Shown here: piece by piece, positions 17,959 through 26,607 of the stretch
Layout of the letters: the number at the start of each line of letters is the position of its first letter
Position numbering within the stretch: position 1 is the first letter of the stretch
NCBI GenBank assembly: GCA_021850095.1
Contig: JAJZRX010000001.1
Coordinates: 86,285-150,284 of the forward strand
Reading direction: 5' to 3'
DNA length: 64,000 nt
From: Deltaproteobacteria bacterium
Lineage (GTDB): Bacteria > Desulfobacterota > Desulfuromonadia > Geobacterales > Pseudopelobacteraceae
The notes under the pieces: model-generated
What the model was told of the DNA's origin: nothing
Databases searched by the model: none
What the model saw: the letters and a program-made list of their open reading frames with translations, nothing else
Program-made: the position numbers and the translations under genes

Positions 17959-20433
17959 GTGATAAATCTCCTGGCCATCGAAAAACCTGCCCGCTACATG
18001 GGCGGAGAAATGGGCTCCATCAGCAAGGATGCCGCTGATCTGCGTTTTGCCCTGGCATTTCCGGATGTGTATGAAGTCGGCATGAGCCACCTGGGTTTGC
18101 GTATCCTGTACCATGTGCTGAACGGGGTTGACGGCATCGCCGCAGAACGGGTCTTTGCCCCCTGGCCGGACATGGAGACGCAGCTCAAGGAAGCGGGAGA
18201 CCGGCTGTCAACCCTGGAGAGCGGCACGCCGCTGGCGGCCTGCGACATCATCGGTTTCACGCTGCAGTACGAGCTGTCCTACACCAATATCGTCAATATG
18301 CTGCGCCTGGCCGGAATCCCGCTTCTGGCCGCCGAACGGAGCGCTGCTTTTCCCCTGATCATTGCCGGCGGCCCCTGCGCCTACAACCCCGAACCGCTGG
18401 CTCCCTTTCTGGATGCGGTTCTTTTGGGCGACGGCGAAGAGGCGGTGCTGGAGATCGCCGGGGCGGTGCTGGCCTCAAAGGCAGCTGGCAGTAGCAAAGC
18501 CGAGCTGTTGGAACGTCTGGCCGCCATTGAGGGGGTCTATGTCCCCGCGCTGTTCGAGCCGCACTATCATCCCGACGGCACCCTCTCCGCGATAACTCCT
18601 CACAAGCCCGGATACACCTCCGTTCGGCGCCGCTTTTTGTCCGATCTCGATACGGCTCCCTATCCGGCATCTCCGGTCGTGCCGTTCATGAAAACCGTGC
18701 ATGACCGGGTGGCGGTGGAAATCGCCCGCGGCTGCACCCGCGGCTGCCGTTTCTGCCAGGCCGGCTATATCTATCGCCCCCTGCGGGAGCGCTCTCCCGA
18801 CACGATCCTCAAGCTGGTGGAAGATGCGTTGCAGGCCACCGGCTATGACGAAGTCTCGCTGCTGTCGCTCTCGACCGGTGATTATTCCTGTGTGGCGCCC
18901 CTGATCAGCGAGCTGATGACCCGTTATGCCGAGGCGCGGGTGGCGGTGTCGCTGCCGTCGCTGCGGGTCGGAACCCTTACGGACGGGCTGATCGAAGACA
19001 TCAGGAAAGTGCGCAAAACCGGCTTCACCCTGGCGCCGGAAGCGGGCAGCGCCCGGATGCGGCGGGTCATCAACAAGGGTATCACCGAGGCCGATCTGAT
19101 TGCCGGCGCCGCCAGTATCTACAGCGCCGGCTGGCGGCTGATCAAGCTGTATTTCATGATCGGGTTGCCGGGTGAAACCGTCGATGACGTGACCCAGATC
19201 TCAACCCTGGCGCGCAAGGTCAAGGATCAGGCCAAGGCGGTCGGCGCAAGCGGTGATGTCAATGTGGCCGTCAGCACCTTTGTTCCCAAGGCCCATACTC
19301 CCTTTCAGTGGGAGCCGCAGATTTCGATGCAGGAAACCCTGGATCTGCAGTACCAGCTGCATTGCGAGCTGAAGAAACGCAAGCTCCGCTTCAAGTGGCA
19401 GGATGCTCCGCTGTCGCTGATGGAAGGTGTCTTTGCCCGCGGCGACCGCCGCCTGGCGCCGGTGCTGGTTCGGGCGGTCGAGTTGGGCTGCCGCTTTGAC
19501 GGCTGGCATGAACATTTTTCCCTGCAGCGCTGGCAGCAGGCTTTCCGCGATTGCGGCATAGAGCCGGAGTGGTATCTGCGCCGGCGCGGGCTGGACGAAA
19601 TCCTGCCCTGGGATCATCTGGATTGCGGCGTGACGCGCGAGTTTCTGCTGGCTGAACGGGAGCGGGCCTTGGCTGAGGCCGCCACCGAGGATTGCCGTAA
19701 CGGAGCTTGCAGCGCCTGCGGCGTCTGTGATTTCAAGGATGTGGCCACCAGGTTGGCTCAGAAAACGGAACTGCCGCCCACTCCGGCGACAGAAAATCCC
19801 GAACAGCAGCCGACCCGGATGCGGCTCCGTTTTGCAAAAACCGGCGCCATGATCTATCTCAGTCATCTGGAACTGATCACCGTTTTCACCCGGGCCGTCA
19901 GCCGCGCCGGAGTGCCGATCCTCTTTTCGCAGGGTTTTCATCCCCATCCCCGTTTTTCCTTCGGCACGGCCACCTCGGTGGGGGTCGAGTCCCAGGCCGA
20001 GTATATGGATATGTTTACTGCGTCCGGCATGCCCGCCGGGGAGGTGCGGGAGCGGCTCAACGCCGTTCTTCCCGAGGGGCTGCAGGTTCTGGAGGCGTTG
20101 GAAGTGGATCTCAAGGCGCCCTCCATCTCAACCTTGATCGAGTCCACCCGCTACCGTATAACTATTGCTAAAATGACCGCCGAAGCGCTGCGGGAAGGGC
20201 GTGTGCAGTTTTTGGCACATGATTCTTTCGTGATCGAGCGGCATAAAAAGGGCGAGACGCAGAAGGTGGATTTGAGGAGTGAAACGATCTCGCTGATGGC
20301 TGACGGACAGGTTCTGGAGCTGCTTGCCAAAAGGGGCAAGCCGCTGGAGTTTGCCCGGGCCATCAGTGGTGACGACGCACTCAAGGGCGAGGATGTCCGC
20401 ATCGAAAAGCTGGACGTTGTCTTCGCCCCCTGA
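17959..20433 (+). CDS. fused radical SAM protein (TIGR03960-like) with DUF2344 domain
   Basis: An 824-residue two-part protein. The N-terminal part (about 1-230) is B12-binding-like. The radical SAM core has the 4Fe-4S motif CTRGCRFC with Cys259, Cys263 and Cys266. The C-terminal ~220 residues (MRLRFAKTGAMIYLSHLEL...) match the DUF2344/TIGR03936 family. Between them lies a Cys cluster, CRNGACSACGVCDF. The function is unknown, but this pair commonly precedes ribonuclease G and ribosomal genes, hinting at an RNA or translation role. Start is GTG; weak GAAAG upstream. Confidence 0.88.
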   Translation: MINLLAIEKPARYMGGEMGSISKDAADLRFALAFPDVYEVGMSHLGLRILYHVLNGVDGIAAERVFAPWPDMETQLKEAGDRLSTLESGTPLAACDIIGFTLQYELSYTNIVNMLRLAGIPLLAAERSAAFPLIIAGGPCAYNPEPLAPFLDAVLLGDGEEAVLEIAGAVLASKAAGSSKAELLERLAAIEGVYVPALFEPHYHPDGTLSAITPHKPGYTSVRRRFLSDLDTAPYPASPVVPFMKTVHDRVAVEIARGCTRGCRFCQAGYIYRPLRERSPDTILKLVEDALQATGYDEVSLLSLSTGDYSCVAPLISELMTRYAEARVAVSLPSLRVGTLTDGLIEDIRKVRKTGFTLAPEAGSARMRRVINKGITEADLIAGAASIYSAGWRLIKLYFMIGLPGETVDDVTQISTLARKVKDQAKAVGASGDVNVAVSTFVPKAHTPFQWEPQISMQETLDLQYQLHCELKKRKLRFKWQDAPLSLMEGVFARGDRRLAPVLVRAVELGCRFDGWHEHFSLQRWQQAFRDCGIEPEWYLRRRGLDEILPWDHLDCGVTREFLLAERERALAEAATEDCRNGACSACGVCDFKDVATRLAQKTELPPTPATENPEQQPTRMRLRFAKTGAMIYLSHLELITVFTRAVSRAGVPILFSQGFHPHPRFSFGTATSVGVESQAEYMDMFTASGMPAGEVRERLNAVLPEGLQVLEALEVDLKAPSISTLIESTRYRITIAKMTAEALREGRVQFLAHDSFVIERHKKGETQKVDLRSETISLMADGQVLELLAKRGKPLEFARAISGDDALKGEDVRIEKLDVVFAP

Positions 20434-20475
20434 CAGATATTCGGAAATTTCACTTTACTATACGGAGAAATCACC

Positions 20476-22002
20476 ATGGGAGCAGAGTTAGTAATCAATG
20501 CCGCTTCCCACGAAACCCGCATCGCGTTGATCGAGAACGGCACCATTGCCGAACTTTACATCGAGCGCAGCCGTGAAAAGGGGATCGTGGGCAATATTTA
20601 CAAGGGGCGCGTGATCCGGGTGCTGCCCGGCATGCAGGCCGCCTTTGTGGACATCGGCCTCGAGAAGGCCGCCTTTCTGTATGTGGCGGACGTTTTTGAT
20701 GCGATTGAAGAGTATGAGTCGATGCTGGAAAGCGGCAGCAAAAAGGAAGAAGAGCCCCATGATGAGCAGGAATCGGGCGCCCATCCCGAATACCGGCCGC
20801 TGCACCCGATCGAGGATCTGCTGCAGGAAGGGCAGGAGCTGCTGGTGCAGATTTCCAAGGAACCGCTGGGTACCAAGGGGGCCCGCATAACATCGCACAT
20901 CTCCCTGCCCGGCCGTCATTTGGTGTATATGCCGACGGTCGATCACATCGGCATTTCACGCCGGATCGAAGACGAAGAGGAGCGCGAGCGCTTGCGTGAG
21001 GTCGTCGAACGGCTCAAACAGCCCGGCTCGGGCTACATCGTCAGAACGGTGTCGGAAGGCAAGAGCGAAGAAGATCTGGTTGCCGACATCCAGTACCTTT
21101 CCACCCTCTGGAGCGAAATCACCACCCGCAAGGACAAGGCGGCCGTGCCGTCGCTGCTGCATTCCGACCTGGACGTGGTTCAGAAGGTCGTGCGCGACAT
21201 CGTTACCGAACAGGTGGACCGGATTGTGGTTGATTCCAAACCTGATTATGACCGCATCGTGCAGTTCATATCGACCTTTGCCTCCAAGATGAAGTACGCG
21301 ATCGAACTGTATGACGAAGAGGAACCGATCTTCGATCACTACGGTCTGGAAGTCGAGATCAGCCGGGCGCTGGGGCGCAAGGTCTGGCTCAAATCGGGCG
21401 GTTATATCATTATCGAACAGACCGAGGCGCTGACCGCCATCGATGTCAATACCGGCCGCTTTGTCGGCAAGCACAACCTGGAAGACACGATCCTGAAAAC
21501 CAACCTGGAAGCGGTCAAGGAGATCGCCTACCAGCTCCGCCTGCGCAACATCGGCGGGATTATCATCATCGATTTCATCGACATGGAGAAAGAGGTCAAC
21601 CGCGAGAAAGTCTTCGGCGCGCTGGAAGAAGCGCTCAAAGCGGACAAGTCGAAAACCAATATCCTGAAAATATCCGAGCTGGGACTGGTTGAAATGACCC
21701 GGAAGCGGGTGCGGGAAAGCATCGGCCGCATGATGTGCGAGCCCTGCACCTACTGCGAAGGGCGCGGCTATATCAAATCCAAGACGACCATCTGCCACGA
21801 GATATTCCGGGAATTGCGCCGCGAGATGCTTGATATTCGTGGAACCAAGGCGACCGTCACGGTTCATCCGCTGGTGGCCGATCTGCTGTACGACGAGGAG
21901 CGGCGCGGGCTGGAGGAACTGGAGAAGAAGTTCAAAAAACGGATTACCGTGCGAGCCAAGCCCGGTTTTCATCAGGAGCAGTTTGAAATTCTGATCAATT
22001 GA
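20476..22002 (+). CDS. rng: ribonuclease G/E family endoribonuclease
   Basis: A 508-residue RNase G-type enzyme that cleaves single-stranded RNA in 16S rRNA maturation and mRNA decay. The N-terminal S1 domain (about 35-130, GNIYKGRVIRVLPGMQAAFVDIG) carries an acidic insert (about 78-105). The catalytic DNase I-like core contains ALTAIDVNTGRF and IIIDFIDM, and the zinc-link is CEPCTYCEGRG. It lacks the long RNase E C-terminal scaffold. It starts 42 bp after the radical SAM gene and ends at a strong bidirectional terminator. Confidence 0.95.
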   Translation: MGAELVINAASHETRIALIENGTIAELYIERSREKGIVGNIYKGRVIRVLPGMQAAFVDIGLEKAAFLYVADVFDAIEEYESMLESGSKKEEEPHDEQESGAHPEYRPLHPIEDLLQEGQELLVQISKEPLGTKGARITSHISLPGRHLVYMPTVDHIGISRRIEDEEERERLREVVERLKQPGSGYIVRTVSEGKSEEDLVADIQYLSTLWSEITTRKDKAAVPSLLHSDLDVVQKVVRDIVTEQVDRIVVDSKPDYDRIVQFISTFASKMKYAIELYDEEEPIFDHYGLEVEISRALGRKVWLKSGGYIIIEQTEALTAIDVNTGRFVGKHNLEDTILKTNLEAVKEIAYQLRLRNIGGIIIIDFIDMEKEVNREKVFGALEEALKADKSKTNILKISELGLVEMTRKRVRESIGRMMCEPCTYCEGRGYIKSKTTICHEIFRELRREMLDIRGTKATVTVHPLVADLLYDEERRGLEELEKKFKKRITVRAKPGFHQEQFEILIN

Positions 22003-22027
22003 GCCTGGCTGACAGGACAGTCTGAAA

Positions 22028-22061
22028 CGACAAAAGGCGGGTTTTACCCCGCCTTTTGTCG
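22028..22061. terminator. bidirectional intrinsic terminator
   Basis: A perfect 14-bp stem (22028-22041 with 22048-22061) and a 6-nt loop lie between convergent rng and the ribbon-helix-helix gene. A-rich and T-rich stem bases serve as U-tracts in each direction. Confidence 0.85.
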
Positions 22062-22081
22062 TTCAAATTTTGCGTTGCGGA

Positions 22082-22267
22082 TTATGCTGCTTTGCGATTG
22101 AGGGTGTCCTGCTGATGGTGCGCGGTGAAATACTCCATCGCTTCACGCATGATTACGGAAATGCTCTTGTTGGTGGTGTTCATCAGGTTTTCCAGATGCT
22201 CACGCTCTTCGTCACTGACTCTCATTGATATTACGTTGTAACGCGGATTCTCTCTCATTCTTCCCAT
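22082..22267 (-). CDS. ribbon-helix-helix DNA-binding protein
   Basis: A 61-residue protein with the RHH pattern: an N-terminal strand YNVISMRVSDEE and two helices, the second in NKSISVIMREAMEYF. Such proteins are small dimeric repressors, often of antitoxin or plasmid origin. No toxin partner is adjacent. It is related to the 73-residue RHH protein at 42965-43186: both have a VIS-R strand, a T(N/T)KSIS turn and IMREA in helix 2. A perfect palindrome (22319-22333) sits 51 bp upstream and could be its own operator. Confidence 0.8.
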   Translation of the reverse strand: MGRMRENPRYNVISMRVSDEEREHLENLMNTTNKSISVIMREAMEYFTAHHQQDTLNRKAA

Positions 22268-22318
22268 GGTTTTCTTCCTCCTGGCTTTTTTATGGTTTGT
22301 TTCGTGCGTTTTCGACGA

Positions 22319-22333
22319 ATGTAACGTTTACAT
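22319..22333. promoter_or_regulatory. candidate operator palindrome of RHH gene
   Basis: ATGTAACGTTTACAT, with 6-bp arms around three central bases. It lies between the promoter-like elements and the RHH start codon, a position that fits autorepression. Binding is inferred. Confidence 0.4.
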
Positions 22334-22352
22334 AAGCCAGTATCGTGCCAAT
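22334..22352 (-). promoter_or_regulatory. candidate sigma-54 (-24/-12) promoter
   Basis: On the minus strand TTGGCACGATACTGGCTTA has GG and GC separated by exactly 10 bases and a good TGGCAC -24 box; the -12 box is TGGC instead of TTGC. It points to the RHH gene. The neighbouring gene at 22523-24799 encodes a sigma-54 activator, which makes the match more interesting. A TATAAT on the same strand at 22356-22361 lacks a good -35. Confidence 0.4.
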
Positions 22353-22522
22353 TTTCATTATAGACTTAATTGTTAATTAAAACAGCACCTTGTAAATCGG
22401 ACTTAAAAGATCCGCAAGCGGGTTCCGGAAAAAGTGTGCCACAAAAGGCGCATATATGGCCAAAAGTATACACAATTTTATAACAGTGCGCAGATCGGAC
22501 ACCCTGTCGCACAAGGCGGGCG

Positions 22523-24799
22523 TCACTCGGCGTGTCGTGAAGAGCGGACAACCTGTATGCCGTGTTTTTCAAGCATGCGGTAGAAGGTGCGGCGGGGAAC
22601 GTTGGCCAGGCGGGCCGCCTTGGCCACATTGCCGCCGGTTTCCTCCAGGTAGCGGGAAATTATGTTCTTCTCCGTGCGCCCCACCTGCAGTTCGCGTTCG
22701 GCCTTGAACGAGACCCGCCGGCGGCTGACGTCGTCGTCCTGGCAGGATTCGTAGGTGCTTCTGAAAATGGTCGGCAGCGTTTCCAGGCGGATCGGCCCCT
22801 CCTTGGTCAGCACCGCCGCACGCTCGATCACATTCTGCATTTCGCGGATGTTGCCGGGCCAGGGATAATGCTGCATGGCTTTGATGGCTCGCTCTTCGAT
22901 GCCGGCGATTGACTTGTTGAGCTTCTTGCGGGCCTTGTCGATAAAGTGCAGCGCCAGTTCCGGCACAGACCCGACCCGCTCGCGCAGCGGCGGCAGGGCG
23001 ATGCAGAATACATTCAGGCGGTAATACAGATCTTCGCGAAACCATCCTTCATGAACACCCTGCTCCAGATCCTTATTGGTGGCTGCAATCAGGCGCACAT
23101 CCACCTTGCGGGCGTTGACGCCCCCGACCGGGCGGACTTCGCCCAGATCCAGCACCCGCAACAGTTCGGCCTGCAGCTTGGGGGTTATGTCGCCGATCTC
23201 GTCAAGAAAGATCGTGCCGCCGTTGGCCGCCTCAAAAAGTCCTTTCTTGTCCGACGTGGCGCCGGTGAAGGCTCCTTTTTTGTGGCCGAAAAGCTCGCTT
23301 TCCAGCAGTGAATCGGTGATGGTCGTGCAGTTGACGGTCATCAGCGGCTTGTCGTTGCGCAGGCTCATGCGGTGGATGGCGCGGGCGGTCAGTTCCTTGC
23401 CGGTTCCGGTTTCACCCCGGATAAGCACGGTTGTCGGCGTGGGGCCGACCTGGCTGATCAGCTCCATCACCTCCTGGATGCCGGGATCGCTGCCGATGAT
23501 CAGATCGTCTCCGGCCTGACGATCCAGCTCGCGCCGGATCAACTCGTATTTCTGCATCAGGTGAACGCGGTCTTCGTCGATCTTCTGCATGTTGTGGGGG
23601 AGGCACATTTCGGTGTCGGCCAGCCCCTGGAACACGGCCACCGCATGTTCGCGGCAGGTGTTGTAGCCGCAGGCGCGGCAGTTCAGCTCATCGCCTTGCG
23701 TGAATTTGTTGGTGGAATGCAGGATGCGTTTGACGTCGTCCTTGCCGGGACTGGGTAATTTAAGTGACTTGTCGGAATAGGAGCGGGAAAGATCCGGCAG
23801 CAGCACCGCCGATTGATAGTGGGGGGCGGTGTCGTAGAGCAGCTTGCTGTTGTGGTGGCAGACGATCAGTTTGCGCTTGTAAAAATGATTGAGTTCGATG
23901 TCGCGGGTCGGGCCGTCCACGCAGCCGCCGTCGCAAAAGCGGAGATCCACAAAGGAGGGCGAAATCCGCCCGGCGGCCAGATCGCGGATAATCCCGATGG
24001 TGTGGGCCTCCCCCTCGGCGCTGACGGTTTCGGTGTCCAGAAGGTCAGGATCGATGCCGAACACCTTCAGCGGGCCGCCGGTCAGGGTGAAAAGCCGCCC
24101 TTGGCCGGGGTCGAGCCCGTCGAACGGCATTTCGGGCAGGCTTGACGGCGTGATGCGCCGGTTTTTGAGAAGCTTGTCAATCTCCAGATAGGTCAGCACC
24201 ACGTCGATGGCGCCTGATTCTTCGGCCTGAATCTCGAATTTGGCCGCGATGCAGCTGCTGACATACACGACCTTGGTGTCCTCACCCAGAACATTCTTGA
24301 TAAAGCGCCCCATGGCAATCATGGGGGAAACAATCGGCATGATGTTCGGCAGCAGTGTCGGAAAATGGCGTTCGATCAGGTCGACCACCGCCGGACAGTG
24401 CGAAGAGATCAGCGGTTTATCAGCCTTCTGCAGGGCTTCGTGGTAGCTGCCGGAGATCATCTTGGCCCCGTAGGCCCCCTCGTGCACTTCGCAGAAACCG
24501 AGGCTTTTCAATGCCGCGACCAGTTGGCCCGGCATCAGAGAATGGAAAAAAGCGGGGAACGAACAGCCCAGAACTGCCACCACCGGCATGCCTGAAGCCA
24601 GCATCTCCTGGGTTTTGACCATGCGGTCGACCACGACTTTGGCTTTTTGCGGGCAGCTCAAGCAGTTGCCGCAGCCGATGCAGCGTTCGTACATTATCTG
24701 GGCAAAACCCTGATCGACCTTGATGGCCTTGACCGGGCAGCTGCGCACACAGGAATAGCAGCGTCGGCAGCGCTCTTTATACGTGATGATCGGTTCCAT
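22523..24799 (-). CDS. FeFe-hydrogenase-like sensor fused to sigma-54 activator
   Basis: A 758-residue fusion. Two 4Fe-4S ferredoxin motifs come first (Cys11/14/17/21 and Cys40/43/46/49). A domain like the C-terminal part of FeFe hydrogenase follows (about 70-310), with H-cluster-type cysteines in SSHCPAVVD (135), SSCIAAKFE (183) and FCDGGCVDG (289, 293). Next is a four-Cys FeS domain (NCRACGYNTC, Cys374-399), then an AAA+ sigma-54 activator with GETGTGKE, GAFTGA and FLDEIGDI, and a Fis-type C-terminal helix-turn-helix (VPRRTFYRML). It likely senses redox state or hydrogen and activates sigma-54 promoters; targets are not shown, although a candidate sigma-54 promoter lies next to it. Confidence 0.92.
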   Translation of the reverse strand: MEPIITYKERCRRCYSCVRSCPVKAIKVDQGFAQIMYERCIGCGNCLSCPQKAKVVVDRMVKTQEMLASGMPVVAVLGCSFPAFFHSLMPGQLVAALKSLGFCEVHEGAYGAKMISGSYHEALQKADKPLISSHCPAVVDLIERHFPTLLPNIMPIVSPMIAMGRFIKNVLGEDTKVVYVSSCIAAKFEIQAEESGAIDVVLTYLEIDKLLKNRRITPSSLPEMPFDGLDPGQGRLFTLTGGPLKVFGIDPDLLDTETVSAEGEAHTIGIIRDLAAGRISPSFVDLRFCDGGCVDGPTRDIELNHFYKRKLIVCHHNSKLLYDTAPHYQSAVLLPDLSRSYSDKSLKLPSPGKDDVKRILHSTNKFTQGDELNCRACGYNTCREHAVAVFQGLADTEMCLPHNMQKIDEDRVHLMQKYELIRRELDRQAGDDLIIGSDPGIQEVMELISQVGPTPTTVLIRGETGTGKELTARAIHRMSLRNDKPLMTVNCTTITDSLLESELFGHKKGAFTGATSDKKGLFEAANGGTIFLDEIGDITPKLQAELLRVLDLGEVRPVGGVNARKVDVRLIAATNKDLEQGVHEGWFREDLYYRLNVFCIALPPLRERVGSVPELALHFIDKARKKLNKSIAGIEERAIKAMQHYPWPGNIREMQNVIERAAVLTKEGPIRLETLPTIFRSTYESCQDDDVSRRRVSFKAERELQVGRTEKNIISRYLEETGGNVAKAARLANVPRRTFYRMLEKHGIQVVRSSRHAE

Positions 24800-24906
24800 G
24801 GATGTCTGCTTTCATAATAGGCTTGGATAACGTTTTGACAATACACCAGACTGTTGATATGTGCAAGAAATGACACATGCTCGGGGGGCGGAGAATGGGA
24901 TCACTG

Positions 24907-24927
24907 TGTGACTACAACCATAAGCTG
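24907..24927 (+). repeat. left terminal inverted repeat
   Basis: Begins TGTGACTACA and ends CATAAGCTG. It matches the reverse complement of 26482-26502 at 19 of 21 positions. CACTG immediately outside (24902-24906) is duplicated at the right end. Confidence 0.85.
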
Positions 24928-24933
24928 TCAAAA

Positions 24934-24973
24934 TTGACATTATATGCCTGTTTTTCCATTGACACTTTATGCC
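24934..24973 (+). repeat. subterminal tandem repeats, left end
   Basis: Two 15-bp copies, TTGACATTATATGCC (24934-24948) and TTGACACTTTATGCC (24959-24973), differ at two positions and start 25 bp apart. They look like transposase-binding sites. Confidence 0.65.
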
Positions 24974-25177
24974 TTTTTTGGGGATCAAATTTTCGACAGG
25001 CTTCAACTTGCCCGGAATTACATTAGAAATCAATTCTGGGCTTTGAGGGAATGCCGAGATGAATAAGGTCAATGGGCCGGGCTTGTCGTTAGGAAAGAAA
25101 AATAATAATGGTGTGAAAGGGAATCGTTGATGATGACCTATGGTTTACAGAAATGGATATTTATGATCGAGATGGTT

Positions 25178-26029
25178 CTAAAACTCAGGAGACGGTCCCC
25201 ACCGCTTCAAATTTAAACATCCAACCCCGCCCCATTTAGCCGCCAGCTTTGAATGGCAGACCACCTGTGCCTTGAAGCCGTCGGGGAGGATATTGTCTAT
25301 GTAATGTGTCACCAGGTCGCGGGCAATGGCTGCAATACGCTGCTCGGCTTCCAGAATGTCACCGCTGGCACCGTACTTCTTTTTGATGGCGGCCAGATCT
25401 TCTTCGCTCCGGTTACGGAACAGGTCCTCGAACTTGGTGTCGAAGCCGTGCTTGTCCTTGATGGCAGTATCCGCTGTACGCCCTTCATAGAGAATCTGCA
25501 GCGTAGCGCCGTCATGCACCGCGTCCATCAGCTTGTAGGTGTCAATGTATTCACCAAAACGCTTCACCGTACGCTTGGTACCGTGCTGCTCGGTAATGAG
25601 CGGGGTGCCGGTGAAAGCGATGCGGGTGGCGTTGGGGAAGGCCTCAAAGATGTTTTCACCAAGGTCGGAGCCTTGCGTCCGGTGCGCTTCGTCAATCATC
25701 AGCAGGATCCGCTCAGATGGATTGACCACACCGAAGGTTGATCCGGACGGCGGCGGGCGATAGCTGGCCAGTGCTTCGGCTACAATCGGCGGCAACTCCT
25801 CGGCCCGTTCCATAAACTTGTGTACCATCACCATGTTGATGTCAGAGGCATCGGTACTCAGATGCTCACGCAGCTCCGTCGTGCTCTCGATAACGTTCAC
25901 CTTGCCGCCGATCAGCTTTGCCGTGGCGGCGAGTTGCTCTTCCAGATCAACACGGTCGTTTACCAGCAGAATCTTGAAATCTGCCAGGTCTTTCGATGCC
26001 CGCAGCATCCTGGCTACGAAATCCGCCCG
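25178..26029 (-). pseudogene. hsdR: type I restriction enzyme HsdR, internal fragment
   Basis: An internal piece (about 265 residues) of a roughly 1000-residue HsdR restriction/translocase subunit. Helicase motifs are intact (LVNDRVDLEEQL, motif II MIDEAH, motif III AFTGTPL). The 5' side is lost at or just after Walker A, where sequence changes to the ADP-ribosylglycohydrolase fragment at about 26030. The 3' side breaks after VVCHSKLAA, followed by unrelated residues to the stop at 25178. The nuclease domain, Walker A and C-terminal half are absent, and there are no hsdM or hsdS genes, so it cannot act as a restriction enzyme. Confidence 0.85.
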
Positions 26030-26311
26030 ACTTACCGTTTTGACGCATCGTGTCAAGGGACAGTGCCACAGGCGGTCTGCGCGTTCCTTGAGTCAACAGA
26101 TTTTGAAAGTGCCATCAGACTGGCAATTTCTCTTGGCGGCGATTCCGACACTCTGGCGAGCATTACCGGCAGTATCGCCGAAGCTTTTTATGGTAGCGTC
26201 CCCAGACCGATTGCCAGTGTGACTTTGAAATATCTTGATGAGCAGCTGTTAGAAATAATACAGGATTTTGTTACAAAATTTGATTTACCCGGATGTTTTG
26301 AAGATCAGTGA
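26030..26311 (+). pseudogene. ADP-ribosylglycohydrolase family, C-terminal fragment
   Basis: About 93 residues match the end of a DraG/MacroD-unrelated ADP-ribosylglycohydrolase: TYRFDASCQGTVPQA, LESTDFESAIRLA and the metal-binding GGDSDTLASITGSIAEAFYG. The N-terminal two thirds are missing, cut at the junction with the HsdR fragment on the opposite strand. No start codon or ribosome site is available at the break. It is cargo or debris within the element, not a functional enzyme. Confidence 0.85.
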
Positions 26312-26362
26312 ATTTTGCCAGCTTTGCCGAGTCACATTCATGCCGTTGCTGAATGCGATTAA

Positions 26363-26475
26363 CCAATTTATGCTTTTATTTTCTACTCTGTGCCATTTTA
26401 TGGTTTTATAAAAAAGAACCGCGCTACCTTTTTGAGCAAGCTGCGGCATTTTTTTTGCCATATTATGGTTTTTTG
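26363..26475 (-). repeat. subterminal repeats, right end
   Basis: TGCCATTTTATGGTTTTAT (26391) and TGCCATATTATGGTTTTTT (26456) are near-identical copies 65 bp apart. A weaker relative, CCAATTTATGCTTTTAT, lies at 26363. All resemble the inner part of the terminal repeat (CCAGCTTATG). Confidence 0.65.
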
Positions 26476-26481
26476 TTTTAC

Positions 26482-26502
26482 CAGCTTATGCCTGTAGTCA
26501 CA
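26482..26502 (-). repeat. right terminal inverted repeat
   Basis: Inverted copy of 24907-24927 with two mismatches, followed directly by the CACTG target duplication (26503-26507). Confidence 0.85.
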
Positions 26503-26560
26503 CACTGCCTGACGGGGAGCAGCGAACTGCCCCGGTCGGGGGAAGGCAGCAGATAAAGCA

Positions 26561-26588
26561 CAAAAAAACCCGGCTGATGGCCGGGCTT
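26561..26588 (-). terminator. intrinsic terminator of DUF3617 gene
   Basis: On the minus strand CCCGGC and GCCGGG form a 6-bp stem with a 5-nt loop, followed by seven T. It starts 20 bp after the stop codon. Confidence 0.8.
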
Positions 26589-26607
26589 TTTTATGCCGTA
26601 AAGAGAT

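Larger units (their letters stand above)
24907..26502. mobile_element. transposase-less element with 21-bp inverted repeats and 5-bp target duplication
   Basis: A 1596-bp segment bounded by imperfect 21-bp inverted repeats (24907-24927 and 26482-26502, two mismatches) that begin TGTGACTAC, flanked by a direct repeat CACTG (24902-24906 and 26503-26507). Both ends carry additional AT-rich subterminal repeats. TGT ends, 5-bp duplication and multiple subterminal sites are typical of elements moved by retroviral-integrase-type transposases (IS21, Tn7 or Tn5053 groups). No transposase is encoded. The interior holds a type I restriction HsdR fragment and an ADP-ribosylglycohydrolase fragment joined head to head. 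Which transposase moved it is inference. Confidence 0.8.

Noticed and set aside
24812..25072. Minus-strand 86-codon frame spanning the left end of the transposon-like element
   Set aside because: It crosses the target duplication and inverted repeat, so it is an accident of insertion, not a gene.
25060..25130. Short plus-strand ORF of about 24 codons inside the element
   Set aside because: No conservation or structure visible; too short to support without comparison.
25178..26056. A functional type I restriction system
   Set aside because: Only an internal HsdR fragment is present; Walker A, the nuclease domain, hsdM and hsdS are missing.
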